A stretch of DNA of 64,000 nt from Thalassia testudinum. Taxonomy: Eukaryota > Streptophyta > Magnoliopsida > Alismatales > Hydrocharitaceae. Each line of letters begins with the position of its first letter. The stretch's first letter is position 1. The notes under the pieces were generated by a model. That model made no database searches. It was not told where the DNA came from and was given only the letters and a program-made list of their open reading frames with translations. Location of the stretch: assembly GCA_037157565.1 (NCBI GenBank), contig JAZHRO010000054.1:15855501-15919500 (forward strand), given 5' to 3'. The position numbers and the translations under genes were made by a program. Of this stretch, positions 1-9,312 are shown one piece after another.

Positions 1-815
1 AAGGGATTTCTTGATCTCTTTGAGGGCCTGTTGTCACTAAAGGGTCCAATGTGTTAGCATATACCCTTTTTGATGCATTCAAAAAAGGGAAAATATTTGT
101 CAGAAGATCGAGACAAGAATCGACCTATAGCTACGATTTTGCCGACCAACGACTGGAATCCCTTTAGGCTAGTCGGGGGTGTTAAGGCCATAATCACTTG
201 GATTTTGTTGAGATTTGCTTCTATCCCCCGGTCGGAGACAATGAAACCCAGGAATTTTCCTGAAGCAACGCCAAATGAGCACTTCTCAGGATTCGGGCAA
301 AGTTAGATGTCCCTTAAAACTTGGAATACCTGGGTTAAATTCCCCAACTATTGGGGGAATTTTAAGCTTTTGACAAGCATATCATCGATATATACTTCAA
401 ATGACTTTCCAATTAAATGAGCAAATATCAAATTTACAAGACACTGATAAGTAACTCTAGCATTTTTTAAGTGAAAGAGCATAACTTTATACTGAAATAG
501 ACCCCTATTAGTTACAAATGATGTATGGGGCCATTCAATTGGAGCTAGACTTATCTGGTGATAACCACTATAAGCATCGAAGAAAGACATATGAGATTGC
601 CCGCTACAGGAATCCACAAGGGCATTGATCTTCGGAAAGGGGAACTGATCCTTTAGGCAAACATCATTTACATTTGTGAAGTCCACGCACATCCTCCAAT
701 TTCCATTTGACTTCTTGACCATCACAATATTAGACAACCACTCTGGGTAAATGGACTACTCGATGAAGCCTACTTCTAGTAGTTTGTCTACTTCTGCAGC
801 GATCGTCTGCCACTG
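1..815 (-). pseudogene. Ty3/gypsy reverse transcriptase fragment
   Basis: This is the reverse transcriptase part of a Ty3/gypsy polyprotein, read on the minus strand. An open stretch at 348-737 contains a VKKSNGNWRMCVDF-type block, FDAYSGYHQI and the catalytic YIDDM motif (most relatives have YVDDM). Downstream, at about 70-330, the CSFGVASGKFLGF and RGIEAN motifs are present but in frames interrupted by stops. The upstream YPEWL motif lies at about 740-760, next to an in-frame stop. The motifs place it in the Tat-like (Retand/RIRE2-like) branch. The fragment is decayed and cannot encode an active enzyme. It runs off the left edge, so RNase H, integrase and the 3' LTR are not visible. It continues at 3367-4261 on the far side of an inserted solo LTR. 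Confidence 0.9.
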
Positions 816-1966
816 TGATGATAACATCCTCATCAGTCATATCTAGCTTTAATTAGTCAAAATTCATTGACAAATGCTCCTACATAACCGCTATAAGACC
901 ATAATTCATTGCATATCCTTTCTAAGAGAAATGCATTAAAACATGGGTAAATCTACAGTTTTAACAGAATATCCTAAATGTAGAACAATCACGGGATTTC
1001 CCAAGGGTCAATTAAAGTTCAAATGGTCATTAATGTCTAATAAGTGGGTTCATGCGGACAAAAACATGTTTTCACACGTTTCGAGAATTATTGGAATCTA
1101 AAACCCTAAAAATTATAGAAAAATATTACCTAAGGTTTGGTACCTTTAAATTGACCATCTGAACCCGATTTGACCTAAAACAGTCTTAGATAGACAATTA
1201 CCCTAATTTGGATTTTTGCATAAATTATCCAATCAAAATTGGTGAAAACCTAAATCCAAATTCACCATCAAATTCCTTGGGTCAAAATTAGGTTTATAAT
1301 AAAATTTGGGCCCAATCAGAGATCACTTTAACCTAGTTTACATTTTAGTCCTGTCTGACTCTTTTCTCTCACACATATGCCCCTAACTTTTGAAATCCTT
1401 GCAAATATGCCCCTAACTTCATCATCTTCTTCACCAGCAGGTCCCCACTGCCTTCAACTCCTAAACCCACTTCACTGGCGACCTTCAATCAGGGATTACT
1501 CCCTGATTTCACGACCAAACTCTTCTAAATTTGGAAAGAAGAATCATGAAGGATTTCCCTACAATCTGAGCTGCATCTTGGGCTCCAATTCCTACTCAAT
1601 TCCTCATGTGAATCGTTTGAAATTTAGGGTTTCCCTGTGCGTGAAGCTTCCAAGCTTGGAATGCTCACCTAAGCCCTATAAAAGGACCTAGGTCGCAAGG
1701 CTGTGCTCCTTAGTTTGGTTTGGAGGCCGGACACCCTCTCTTCTCTTCTCCCCAACCTCCACCTCCACCAACTCTAGTGAGCCCCTCCGTCTACCTTCCT
1801 CGTCCTCTCTTACAGACCATAGCGAGTGGATTCCTTCTTCCCACGTTCTTCCGCGCCTCGCAATACCGGCAAACACTTCCTACCTCGTCTTCCTCGCTGC
1901 TCCATCACCGGAGGCTTCATCTTCTCCGTCGATGTGAATCCTACCCGCTTCATCCAATTAGATTAG

Positions 1967-2352
1967 GTAGATTATTTCCCTTAGGCACTTAGGTTAGTTT
2001 CCACTATTCAAAACCCAAAAATATTCCCTCGACCTACATGCACGCCACCTTCGTTCTTCGCTCCAGCCACCCCTCTGGCGAGTCCACCCCACCTCCACAA
2101 TCCACCAATCAACTAACCAACAGGCACTACACCTCCGCCTCATCCACCTGAACCAAAGCACTCTCCTATTTAGGGCTATTCACCCCTTCAAATGCCTGTC
2201 GAAAAACCCACCTTCGCATGCCATTCTCCATCATCGCCAGACCTCCACAACGCTTCTCACCCCACGCCACTACCACCACAGCATTCACCGTGCCCCGACG
2301 ACCCTTATGAACTATTTTAACGTGGCCAAGAGGCCGTGTTCGTGATTTTCAG
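1967..2352 (+). other. Possible LTR-encoded intron (copy 1)
   Basis: About 290 bp downstream of the Pol II TATA box a donor-like ATTAG/GTAGAT is followed 386 bp later by the acceptor-like TTTTCAG/GGTTCGC. The LTR copy at 21471-24252 has the same arrangement with a 385-bp interval. Splicing is inferred from sequence only. Confidence 0.4.
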
Positions 2353-2561
2353 GGTTCGCTGTCGCTCTGCCGTTGTCGCCATTACCGCCACCACGTTCTT
2401 CGAGTTTGAGGGCACGCTTGCTTCAGGTGACATCTCCAGGTAGCACGAAAGGCTCCCAGGAGCACGCCCAGGTGGTCAATTGGAGACCACATTACCTGCT
2501 ACTACTCCAATTGAAGACACATCCACACTGCAAGCGCACGCAAGAAACAAGAGGGACTTTA

Positions 2562-2604
2562 GTCCCACATCGGTGGGAGATAAGCAAACACGCACGCATA
2601 AAGG
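2562..2604 (+). promoter_or_regulatory. snRNA-type promoter in LTR (USE + TATA, copy 1)
   Basis: GTCCCACATCG at 2562-2572 is a perfect match to the plant snRNA upstream sequence element. Exactly 24 bp later lies CATAAAGG (2597-2604), a TATA-like box. Plant U6 and U3 genes, transcribed by Pol III, use this short spacing, while Pol II snRNA genes have about ten more base pairs. Confidence 0.6.
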
Positions 2605-2626
2605 TTTTTTGTCACTTGGGCTTATC

Positions 2627-2815
2627 GCCTCAAGAACACCAAGGTGAGGTCCCACTCACCCACATAGACTCGACTCGACCTGCCTACTGTACACTCCTCG
2701 GTTGTGACCCCACGCCCGCAGCCCTGGACCCAAGCACGCGATCCGTATACCCGATTAGCCCAGCTATTTGAGAGAGGAGGAAGGCACAGAGAGAGCGTGG
2801 AAAGGGTGGGTTTTT
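2627..2815 (+). ncRNA. Predicted short LTR RNA (copy 1)
   Basis: The predicted start GCCT lies 23 bp after the TATA-like box. The core GGTGAGGTC (from 2643) can pair as GGTGAG/CTCACC around a short loop. The first T-run is TTTTT at 2811-2815, a possible Pol III terminator, giving an RNA of about 189 nt. No expression data are available. Confidence 0.4.
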
Positions 2816-3366
2816 CCCTCTGAAGTATATACCTTTGTGATCTCTAAAGAAAGGAAGAGAGGAGGAAGAGGCTGAAGCTAAGGCAGAGAAGAGAAAAGAA
2901 GTGGTCGTTCTTGAAGACGAGAACAAAAGAGAGTTTCGAAGAAAGCACTGCAGCAAAGCTTCAATTAAGTCATCTGATTTGAAAGTCAAACGTCTAATTA
3001 CTGTTGGATGATTTGGTTTATTTGAGATATTTGTGATGTATATCTAGAGGGCTTAGTTGGTGATTTAAATCAGTACTTTTGGCTTTTCTATTCTTTTTAT
3101 CCTAAGATATATTAATCTTCATTGAATATCTAATGTGCCAGATTAATATTCATTGAAATATCTTTATAGTGCTTCATTTATTGTGCTCATTTATATATTC
3201 ATTGAGATTAGCATGTGAATTCCTACTTGCTCCCTATGTTCGATCTCGAACTTCATTTATAGATTTTCGAGTTATAAATATTATTTGTTAAAAGATCAAT
3301 TGTGGATTTTGCACTACAATGATGATAACTTAATCTTAATCCTCTCTACATCCATTCAACACACTG

Positions 3367-4261
3367 CTCGACTGATTTGTGTCGTTGAGCCTACTTAATT
3401 GCTTGAGAGCCCAACTGTATATTGAGCCGGTTCCCGATTAAAGACGGGTATACTCTTGGCAGGTTATTGGCTGACCATGCAAAAATGTCTGCATTAGCCC
3501 TCAGTAGGAGGAATAGCTCGTGGATTTCGGCCCCAAACAGCTCGACCCCTATGTGAACCAGTTTATCAGTTGCATTAGGGTACAACTGAATGGCCATGGT
3601 TGAAGACCCAGGCTTCATTTCCTGCGTAGGCGGGCGTGGATCAAACTTCTCTTCCCCCATCTATGAGATTTGGGAGGGATTCTCTCCATTGAGCACTCAA
3701 GCTCAACGCGCAGCAATTCTCGGTCAGCGAACTGCTCTCCGTGGACAATCCTGATTCCACGTGGGAAGGGGAAAGTATGAACTAGAAGTACGATGAGGGG
3801 ATTGCCCAAAAAGCATGAGTCGTGGGGTGGTCCATAATACCTTCAAAAGCTGTCGTCATCCTCACCACTATGAAAGTGGCCGTTTTGTTGTGTTTATCTC
3901 CTTCGCATATTGACACTAGCAGGCTGATTTCTCCTTTAGGCATTACTTTATGGTTCCCAAACCCTACTACCGGCAAGGTTGGCAGGGACAAATGTTCCTC
4001 GCTGAGACCTAACTGCGTGAGAGTCTTGAGGAAGAGGACATCCATGGTGCTAACCTCATCTACAAGGAGATGGGGTTGTTAACACCCAGCCAGGAGGAGT
4101 GTTATTAACAAGGGATTTGTGAGGTCTATCGGATTTGACAAGGAGAAGAGCCTTGAGGTGGCTTGCTTGATGGAACTCATCTCTCCCCACTGCAAAAAGG
4201 GATACATCTCCCATATGGCCCTCTAAGGAGAAGGGGTGGCCCCTGAACCTCCCAGGGGGCC
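3367..4261 (-). pseudogene. Ty3/gypsy protease and linker fragment
   Basis: Minus-strand sequence holds the part of the polyprotein upstream of reverse transcriptase. At 3782-4080 a retropepsin-like block includes MDVLFLKTLTQLGL, where the expected catalytic DNGSSAD-type segment is degraded, and a following PKGEISLLV strand. At 3391-3660 the linker has the ADIFAWSANNLPRV signature that precedes the polymerase domain in Tat-like elements. At 4100-4261 the reading continues with several stops. The fragment is joined in sense to the reverse transcriptase at 1-815, with the solo LTR between. Stops and frame changes show it is dead. Confidence 0.85.
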
Positions 4262-4854
4262 TGTTGACGGAGCTTTTTAGGAGTTTAAATATGTCTCGTT
4301 GTAGTAAAGTCTCCTAAATCACTCAATCAACAAAGATAACTTATAAACTTAGATATCTATAAATGAAGTCCGAGGTCGAACACAGGGAGCAAATAGGAAT
4401 TCACGCGTTAATCTTCAATTAAAATATAAATGAGCACAGGAAATAAGCCGAGAATAATATTTCAATGAATAACACTACTCAAAATTGATATTCAATGATA
4501 AATATGAGTATTTCAAGAGCTTAGTGAAGCAAAAAGATGTCTAATACAAAATAATGGTGATTTAGATCACCAATTATTAGTATAAATATATGTATATCAA
4601 TTAATCATCTCAAATAAATGAACAGTACTTAGACATTCAAGTCAGACGACTTAAATGTTCTCTGCTACAGTACTCTTCTTCTTCAGTTGTCTTCTTCTCT
4701 TCTCTTAGATTCTTCTTCTTTCTTCCTTAACCCTTCTCTTCTTCTCAGAGGCACGACCCCTTCTTTTCCTTTCTTCTCTCTTCAAGCCTTCTCTTCCTTC
4801 AGATCTTCTTCCTTCTTTTCTCACAACGGCTAAGTGTCGAGAGCCCTGGAGAGC

Positions 4855-5041
4855 AAAACCCCCCATACCCTGCTCTCTCTTTCCTTTCCTTCTCTTATCT
4901 CTTAGAGGTTCGAGTAATCGGGTATACGGGTATGCGTACCTGGGTCTAGGGTTGCAGGCGTGGGTCGCAATTGAGGAGTGAGGCTAGTCGAGTCGAGTTA
5001 AGTGCGGGTGACTGGGGACCTCACCCCCATGTGTCAGAGGC
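4855..5041 (-). ncRNA. Predicted short LTR RNA (copy R)
   Basis: On the minus strand, GCCTC starts at 5041, 23 bp after the TATA-like box. It is followed by a GGGTGA/TCACCC hairpin and then the first T-run, TTTT at 4858-4855. The predicted length is 187 nt. Sequence prediction only. Confidence 0.4.
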
Positions 5042-5063
5042 AACACAACATTATCAGAAAAAT

Positions 5064-5106
5064 AATTTATGTGTGCTCAATGGTTCTTCTCCCACCGATG
5101 TGGGAC
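5064..5106 (-). promoter_or_regulatory. snRNA-type promoter in LTR (copy R)
   Basis: The minus strand reads GTCCCACATCG at 5106-5096, then 24 bp, then CATAAATT at 5071-5064. The architecture is identical to copy 1 although the spacer sequence differs. Confidence 0.6.
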
Positions 5107-5899
5107 TAAACACACGCCTCCTTCACGTTGTAGTTGCAGGTGATGCTTTCGTTCAATTGGAGCAGCTGTAGAGGGCATGGTCCTCAATTAATCACCTGGG
5201 AAGGTGCCTGGAAGTCACCCGCAACTCTTGGGTGTAACACCTGGGTCCTTTTGTAGCTTGGAGCTTGAAGAACGAAGGCGGCGACAATGGTGGCAGCGGT
5301 GTGACGGTGTGGAACCTAAAATCCAATAATACAGGCGCTAAGCCCCTATTAGAAAGCTCAGGAGCTTCACCTAGACTTGACGAAGGTGGTGAAGGTGGTC
5401 TCGTGGTCAGTGGAGGTGTGTGGCGAAGTAGTGAAGTCAAGAAGTGCATATGAAGATGGATTTATTTGGTGGATAGTTTGGGAGGTTGAGAGGCCCAATA
5501 AAGTTAGGGCTCTTAGTCGTGGGCGCACAGCGAAAGTTGTGAGGGTGTTGGCGAGGTGGTTGGATGTGTGTGGTGAGAGAATGACCTCACTGGGGAAGTG
5601 GTTGGAGCGTAAGAAGGTGACGGCGTGCGTGTGCATCGAGGGATGTTTTTGGGTTTTGGATAGAGGGATAAAACCTAATAACATAAAGAAACTAAACTAC
5701 CCTAATTAAATTGGACGAAAGGGGAGTTTTCCTTGCCGGAGATACACCGGACTTGGAGGAGATGAAATCTCTGGTAGGGGAGAAATGGCTAGGAAGATGT
5801 GGAAGAAGGCCCTCGCTGGTATTACAAGCGGTGGAGGAACTTGAGGAGGGTAGATCGACCAACTATGGTTTGTGACAGTCGACGAAGAATGTAGATAGG

Positions 5900-6632
5900 T
5901 GATACGTTTCTTACCTCAACTCAGTAATTAAGTTAATTTCACTTAATTAAAAGTAGAGAAAAGTAATTTAGGTTAACTCAAAATTGTGTCAGTTGTGTAG
6001 TATAGGGTTGAATTAACATAACATTTTAGATTTTTTTTACTAGTTGAGTCCAGATCGTTCGCTAGGACGTATAATTCATTCTAAATTCACTAGTTATTTT
6101 TTATTTTTCTTTATAAGTATAGGAGGTATATTAAGTTAATTTAAAAACATGGATTTTGCCAAATGATTTAAACTTTAAGGAATATACAAAATCCCATATG
6201 AATTCTAATTTATTCAAATGTTTTAAGGCAAAGAAAAGTTGATTTAGCTAGAACATGCCTTATTACAACAATTGCAAGTAAAAAGAAATTTTTCATATAG
6301 CAAGAAAAAAAACAAATTCTTCTTTTTATTCTTCAGCCTCTCTCTCTCTTTTCTTCTTCTTTCTTTCTATTTTTCTTTTATTTATCCTTTATCTTTTCTC
6401 TCTTTCTTTTATTACTCTCTTATTCTCTCGACCTCTCTTCTTTTGCTCCTGCCTTCTTCTTCCCTTAGTATTTCCTTAAGTAGCCTCCTCTTTAGTCTTC
6501 ATAGTGCCTGTTCCTTCTCTTTTCTTCAACTAAACCGGGTTTATTTTCCTTTTCAACCAAAAATTATTTTTTATTTGCAGTGAGGTCCTTTCGAGGATAC
6601 ACAGCACCCTGAGATCAGGGTGGGAACAGACC
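5900..6632 (-). mobile_element. Distal part of a very long LTR, minus strand
   Basis: This AT-rich stretch ends in a long pyrimidine tract (6320-6530), equivalent to the purine tract of the other long LTRs. It is probably the terminal part of the minus-strand LTR that begins at 15160 and was later split by two solo LTRs. The apparent terminus is TGATACG at 5900 (ATCA in minus sense). No gene is seen here. Confidence 0.5.
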
Positions 6633-6660
6633 TGTTACGAACGTGGCATCAGACGGGTTT

Positions 6661-7560
6661 TTAAGACGTCTGGGAAGTGGCCCAGACGTCTGGTAATAAA
6701 TTTTTGCGGCGTACGGGGTTGCGTCTGCGTGCCTGCGCGCGCAGACTGCACCCACCGCTCTCGTTCCTCTTTTCTTCTCTCTCTTCCTGTAGACGCGCCG
6801 CTCTCTTCTCTCTCTCCCCACGCGGCCTTATAAGAACACCCTCGCCCTCTCCCTCACCCTCATCTCCTCCGCCTTCCTCTTCTCCTTCTCCCTGCCAGTG
6901 CGAGAGCGCGAGCGAGTAAGCGGTGGCAACAGCGGCCGCGGCGAGTGTGCGGGAAGGAGGGTTGCGAGCGGAAGGGGAAGCTCGATCGCGAGGGTTCGAG
7001 CTTGCCGAGGCAGCTAGAGCCGGTCCGCGGGGGAGCGGCAGGCGTGGGGTGTTGCGGAGGGGCTGCTGCAGCTCGGGCAGCAGGCGGAAGGGGCGCAGCG
7101 CGGCCGTGCGTCGCGGGCGGAGAGCGAGTCGGGCCCTGGTTCTGGAAAATTTTCCAGAAGCAGACGTCTAGGCTTACGACCAGACGACGGTGAAGACGTC
7201 TGGAGGACTGTCCAGACGTCTGACAGGTAAGATATTTCTATCTTCTTCCTTTCTCGCGTGTACGGCTATGCAGCCGTCCGCCGCGACTTCATCTGCGCTT
7301 CGTCATGCTGAGAGCAGGAGTGTGTGTGCGCAGGTTGCACTCGGGAGGGCACGAGGGCTCGCCATCCCACGTAAATCAGACGTCTGGCTGCAGTGCCAAA
7401 CTACGGAGAGGACTTCCAGACGTCCGGGGTGACAATCGGATGTCTGGGAACCAAGCCAGACGTCCCAGCGGGCTTCTAGACGTCTGAAGGACTACGCAGA
7501 ATTAAGGTACGATCTGACCCACCTTTTAAGACGTCTGGAAGCGGTTCCAGACGTCTGATT
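6661..7560. repeat. Array of AGACGTCTGG-type palindromes in LTR A
   Basis: About a dozen matches or near matches to the palindrome CAGACGTCTG occur on both sides of the TATA box and around the possible intron. The core GACGTC is the C-box recognised by many plant bZIP factors. LTR B has a similar array at 9345-10250. Confidence 0.8.
7227..7333 (+). other. Possible LTR-encoded intron (LTR A)
   Basis: A consensus donor CAG/GTAAGA and an acceptor TGCGCAG/GTTGC lie 107 bp apart downstream of the TATA box. LTR B has the matching pair GAG/GTACGT and GTGCAG/GATTC, 105 bp apart (9909-10013), despite sequence divergence. Confidence 0.4.
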
Positions 7561-7866
7561 TTTGTCAGTTTCGTCGTTTTTGACCCGTTTAGGGCCCGTT
7601 CGAAGTCTGTTTTCTGCGTTTCGAGTTGCGTTCTTTACAGAATAAAATCCTCTACCCGTTTACAGTAATTGTATACCGTTCTGAGAAACTCCTTGTGTTT
7701 GATCCTCGTGTTAGGACCCCGTTCCGTTGCAGTCTTGGGGGTTGCGGAGGCGTGCGGGATTGCCAACCACGCCCCCAGTACTCCCGTTTTCGCTGGTAGA
7801 GTGACTTTTAAATTATTTAGTATAAATTGTTACAATTATGGAACAATTAATAGAGTCTAGGGCATT

Positions 7867-8010
7867 GCATGAATCCTAGGACTGAGAAACTAGATTGAAT
7901 GATAGATCCTAGGGTATTGCATGAATCCTAGGGCTGGAAAACTAGATTGAATGATAGATCGTAGGGTGCGGCATGAATCCTAGGACTGGGAAACTAGTGG
8001 AATATATAAA
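7867..8010. repeat. 52-bp tandem repeat in LTR A
   Basis: GCATGAATCCTAGG recurs at 7867, 7919 and 7971, a 52-bp period with about 2.7 copies. LTR B carries two related units near 10556 and 10610. Confidence 0.8.
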
Positions 8011-9201
8011 TATTGCAGTCTTGGAACAGTGGAAAGGAAATAATAGCTGCCTGTAAATTAATATCTGCACGTTATGAATGAATAAGAATGATTGAGAATA
8101 TGGGTTGTATGAACGTAAAACTGGAACAGTGAAACCTACAATGGCCAACAAAAAGAACACGAACCCTACGGGGAATTAGGAGTAGAACTCCTGGAAAGGA
8201 GAATAGAAGGGAACTGAGAAAGTGAAACGTGGAAGTGTGTTGTCTCTCAGGTACGTGGTACCAAAGAGAGCACTAGCTACCCTACGGGCCCCGGGGTTCT
8301 GCTAGCTCTCCTACACCAACTTGTTAGGCCCACTGGGCAAACCAGGGTAGTCAGGCAAGGGTGCGCGGACTGTGGAGGGGTTGGACCCCTGTTACTGAGA
8401 GGGCTCTGCCCTATACTGGTTCCGTGCTATGCTTTGGGTGCACCCGTTAACAGAAACGACTGACCGCGTGCCAGTGCGGGGTAGCTACCTGTGCGCTTAT
8501 CGCGCGTGCCGTAGTCACCGTTACGTCTGTCAGCGACCTTGGGGTGGTTGACTGAGGGTAGGACCACCATGGGGGACTCTCCCGGCCAGGAGAGCACCAC
8601 GTGTTACTCCTACTTTTCGGAAAAGACTGCAATCAATATCGTTCCCACGAGGAACATTCGAGATCAAGTGAAGGATCTGAGAAATAAATCAATCGTGAAA
8701 TAATAGAAAGACGTAAATACAGAAAGTAAAAATATAACAGCTATTGTACACTCTACTGCTTCTTTAGCTTTTAGTTGCCACACTACTCAGCGTTTCGCTG
8801 ATGTGTTACCCTCGTTACTTTTCAGGACCAGGTGTTGAGCAGCCAGGGTCAGCGGCTGCAGAGGACGCTGGGCCTAGTAGGGTCCAGTAGAGTTACCCGC
8901 AGTTCTTTTTGTACTTTTCTTCCACTGTAGTGAGTAGTTTCCTTGTTACTCCTTGTACTTCTTTATTGTAAGATTCATGTTATGTACATATTTGTTGTTC
9001 TACTGTTGTGGTGGTGTATACTGTAGTAGTTCCTTTTCTTATTGTTGTATTTTGTTACTGCTAGTTATATTCATGATGAATGTGGTTTATTTTACTGCTC
9101 TTTTGGTTACTTCCTCGTTGGACGACTAGGTCTTGGGATTAGTCGAGTCGGTCCGATTCTCATGTCTCGTAGGGACTCGAGAATCGGGTCGTTACAAGAC
9201 C

Positions 9202-9312
9202 CTACTCGGTCCTCGCCTGATTTTAATTAAGGTTCGATTTCGGTTTATTTTTTGGTTCATAGTTTCGAGCCAATCCGGCTCAACCAAGCCAAACCAGTTC
9301 ACGCCTCCCAGG
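9202..9312 (-). mobile_element. Sliver of host LTR between two solo LTRs
   Basis: This 111-bp remnant of the host sequence lies between the two chromovirus solo LTRs. It resembles the GC-richer, GGTTTGGCTTGG-type block of the long LTR in minus orientation. Confidence 0.45.

Larger units (their letters stand above)
816..3361 (+). mobile_element. Solo long LTR, Athila/Tat-like, TSD CACTG
   Basis: A 2546-bp LTR begins TGATGATAAC and ends TTCAACA. It is flanked by the perfect 5-bp duplication CACTG (811-815 and 3362-3366) and interrupts the gypsy reverse transcriptase fragment; removing it restores the reading frame across the junction. No internal region is present, so it is a solo LTR left by LTR-LTR recombination. 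Inside are a Pol II TATA box (CTATAAAAGG near 1677), a possible intron (GT at 1967, AG at 2352), an snRNA-type promoter (2562-2604), a purine-rich tract (2770-2950) and a terminal CTCCCTATGTTCGATCTCG-type block typical of these LTR ends. It matches the LTR at 29393-31943 in start, end and length (2551 bp). The family assignment rests on the primer-binding site beside that copy. Confidence 0.88.
4262..5899 (-). mobile_element. Truncated long LTR, minus strand (copy R)
   Basis: In minus orientation this is the downstream 1.6 kb of the same LTR family as 816-3361. It ends CGTCAACA at 4262 and carries the same block order: possible acceptor, USE/TATA promoter, purine tract (a pyrimidine tract on the plus strand at 4670-4900) and terminal block. 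Homology to copy 1 fades near 5880, so the promoter-proximal half is missing. It abuts the gypsy protease fragment on the left. The bases at 4257-4261 (GGGCC) do not match those after 18697, so I could not confirm a clean TSD for the larger insertion. Confidence 0.75.
6633..9196 (+). mobile_element. Solo chromovirus-type LTR A, TSD AGACC
   Basis: This 2564-bp LTR runs from TGTTACGAAC to GTCGTTACA and is flanked by perfect AGACC duplications (6628-6632 and 9197-9201). It has a TATA box (CTTATAAGAA near 6827), a cluster of AGACGTCTGG palindromes (6664-7556), a possible 107-bp intron (CAG/GTAAGA at 7227, GCGCAG at 7333), a 52-bp tandem repeat (7867-8010) and a 3' half that is highly similar to LTR B. 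The family link to chromoviruses comes from the related LTR at 35543-38660, which directly follows a chromodomain integrase end. There is no coding region. Confidence 0.85.

Noticed and set aside
1377..1691. 104-codon frame conserved between two LTR copies
   Set aside because: The similarity extends beyond the frame at DNA level, and frame and stops differ between copies, so it is LTR sequence and not a gene.
6661..7560. CRISPR-like array suggested by recurring AGACGTCTGG
   Set aside because: The repeats are short, palindromic and irregularly spaced, the DNA is plant nuclear, and the same array recurs in another LTR.
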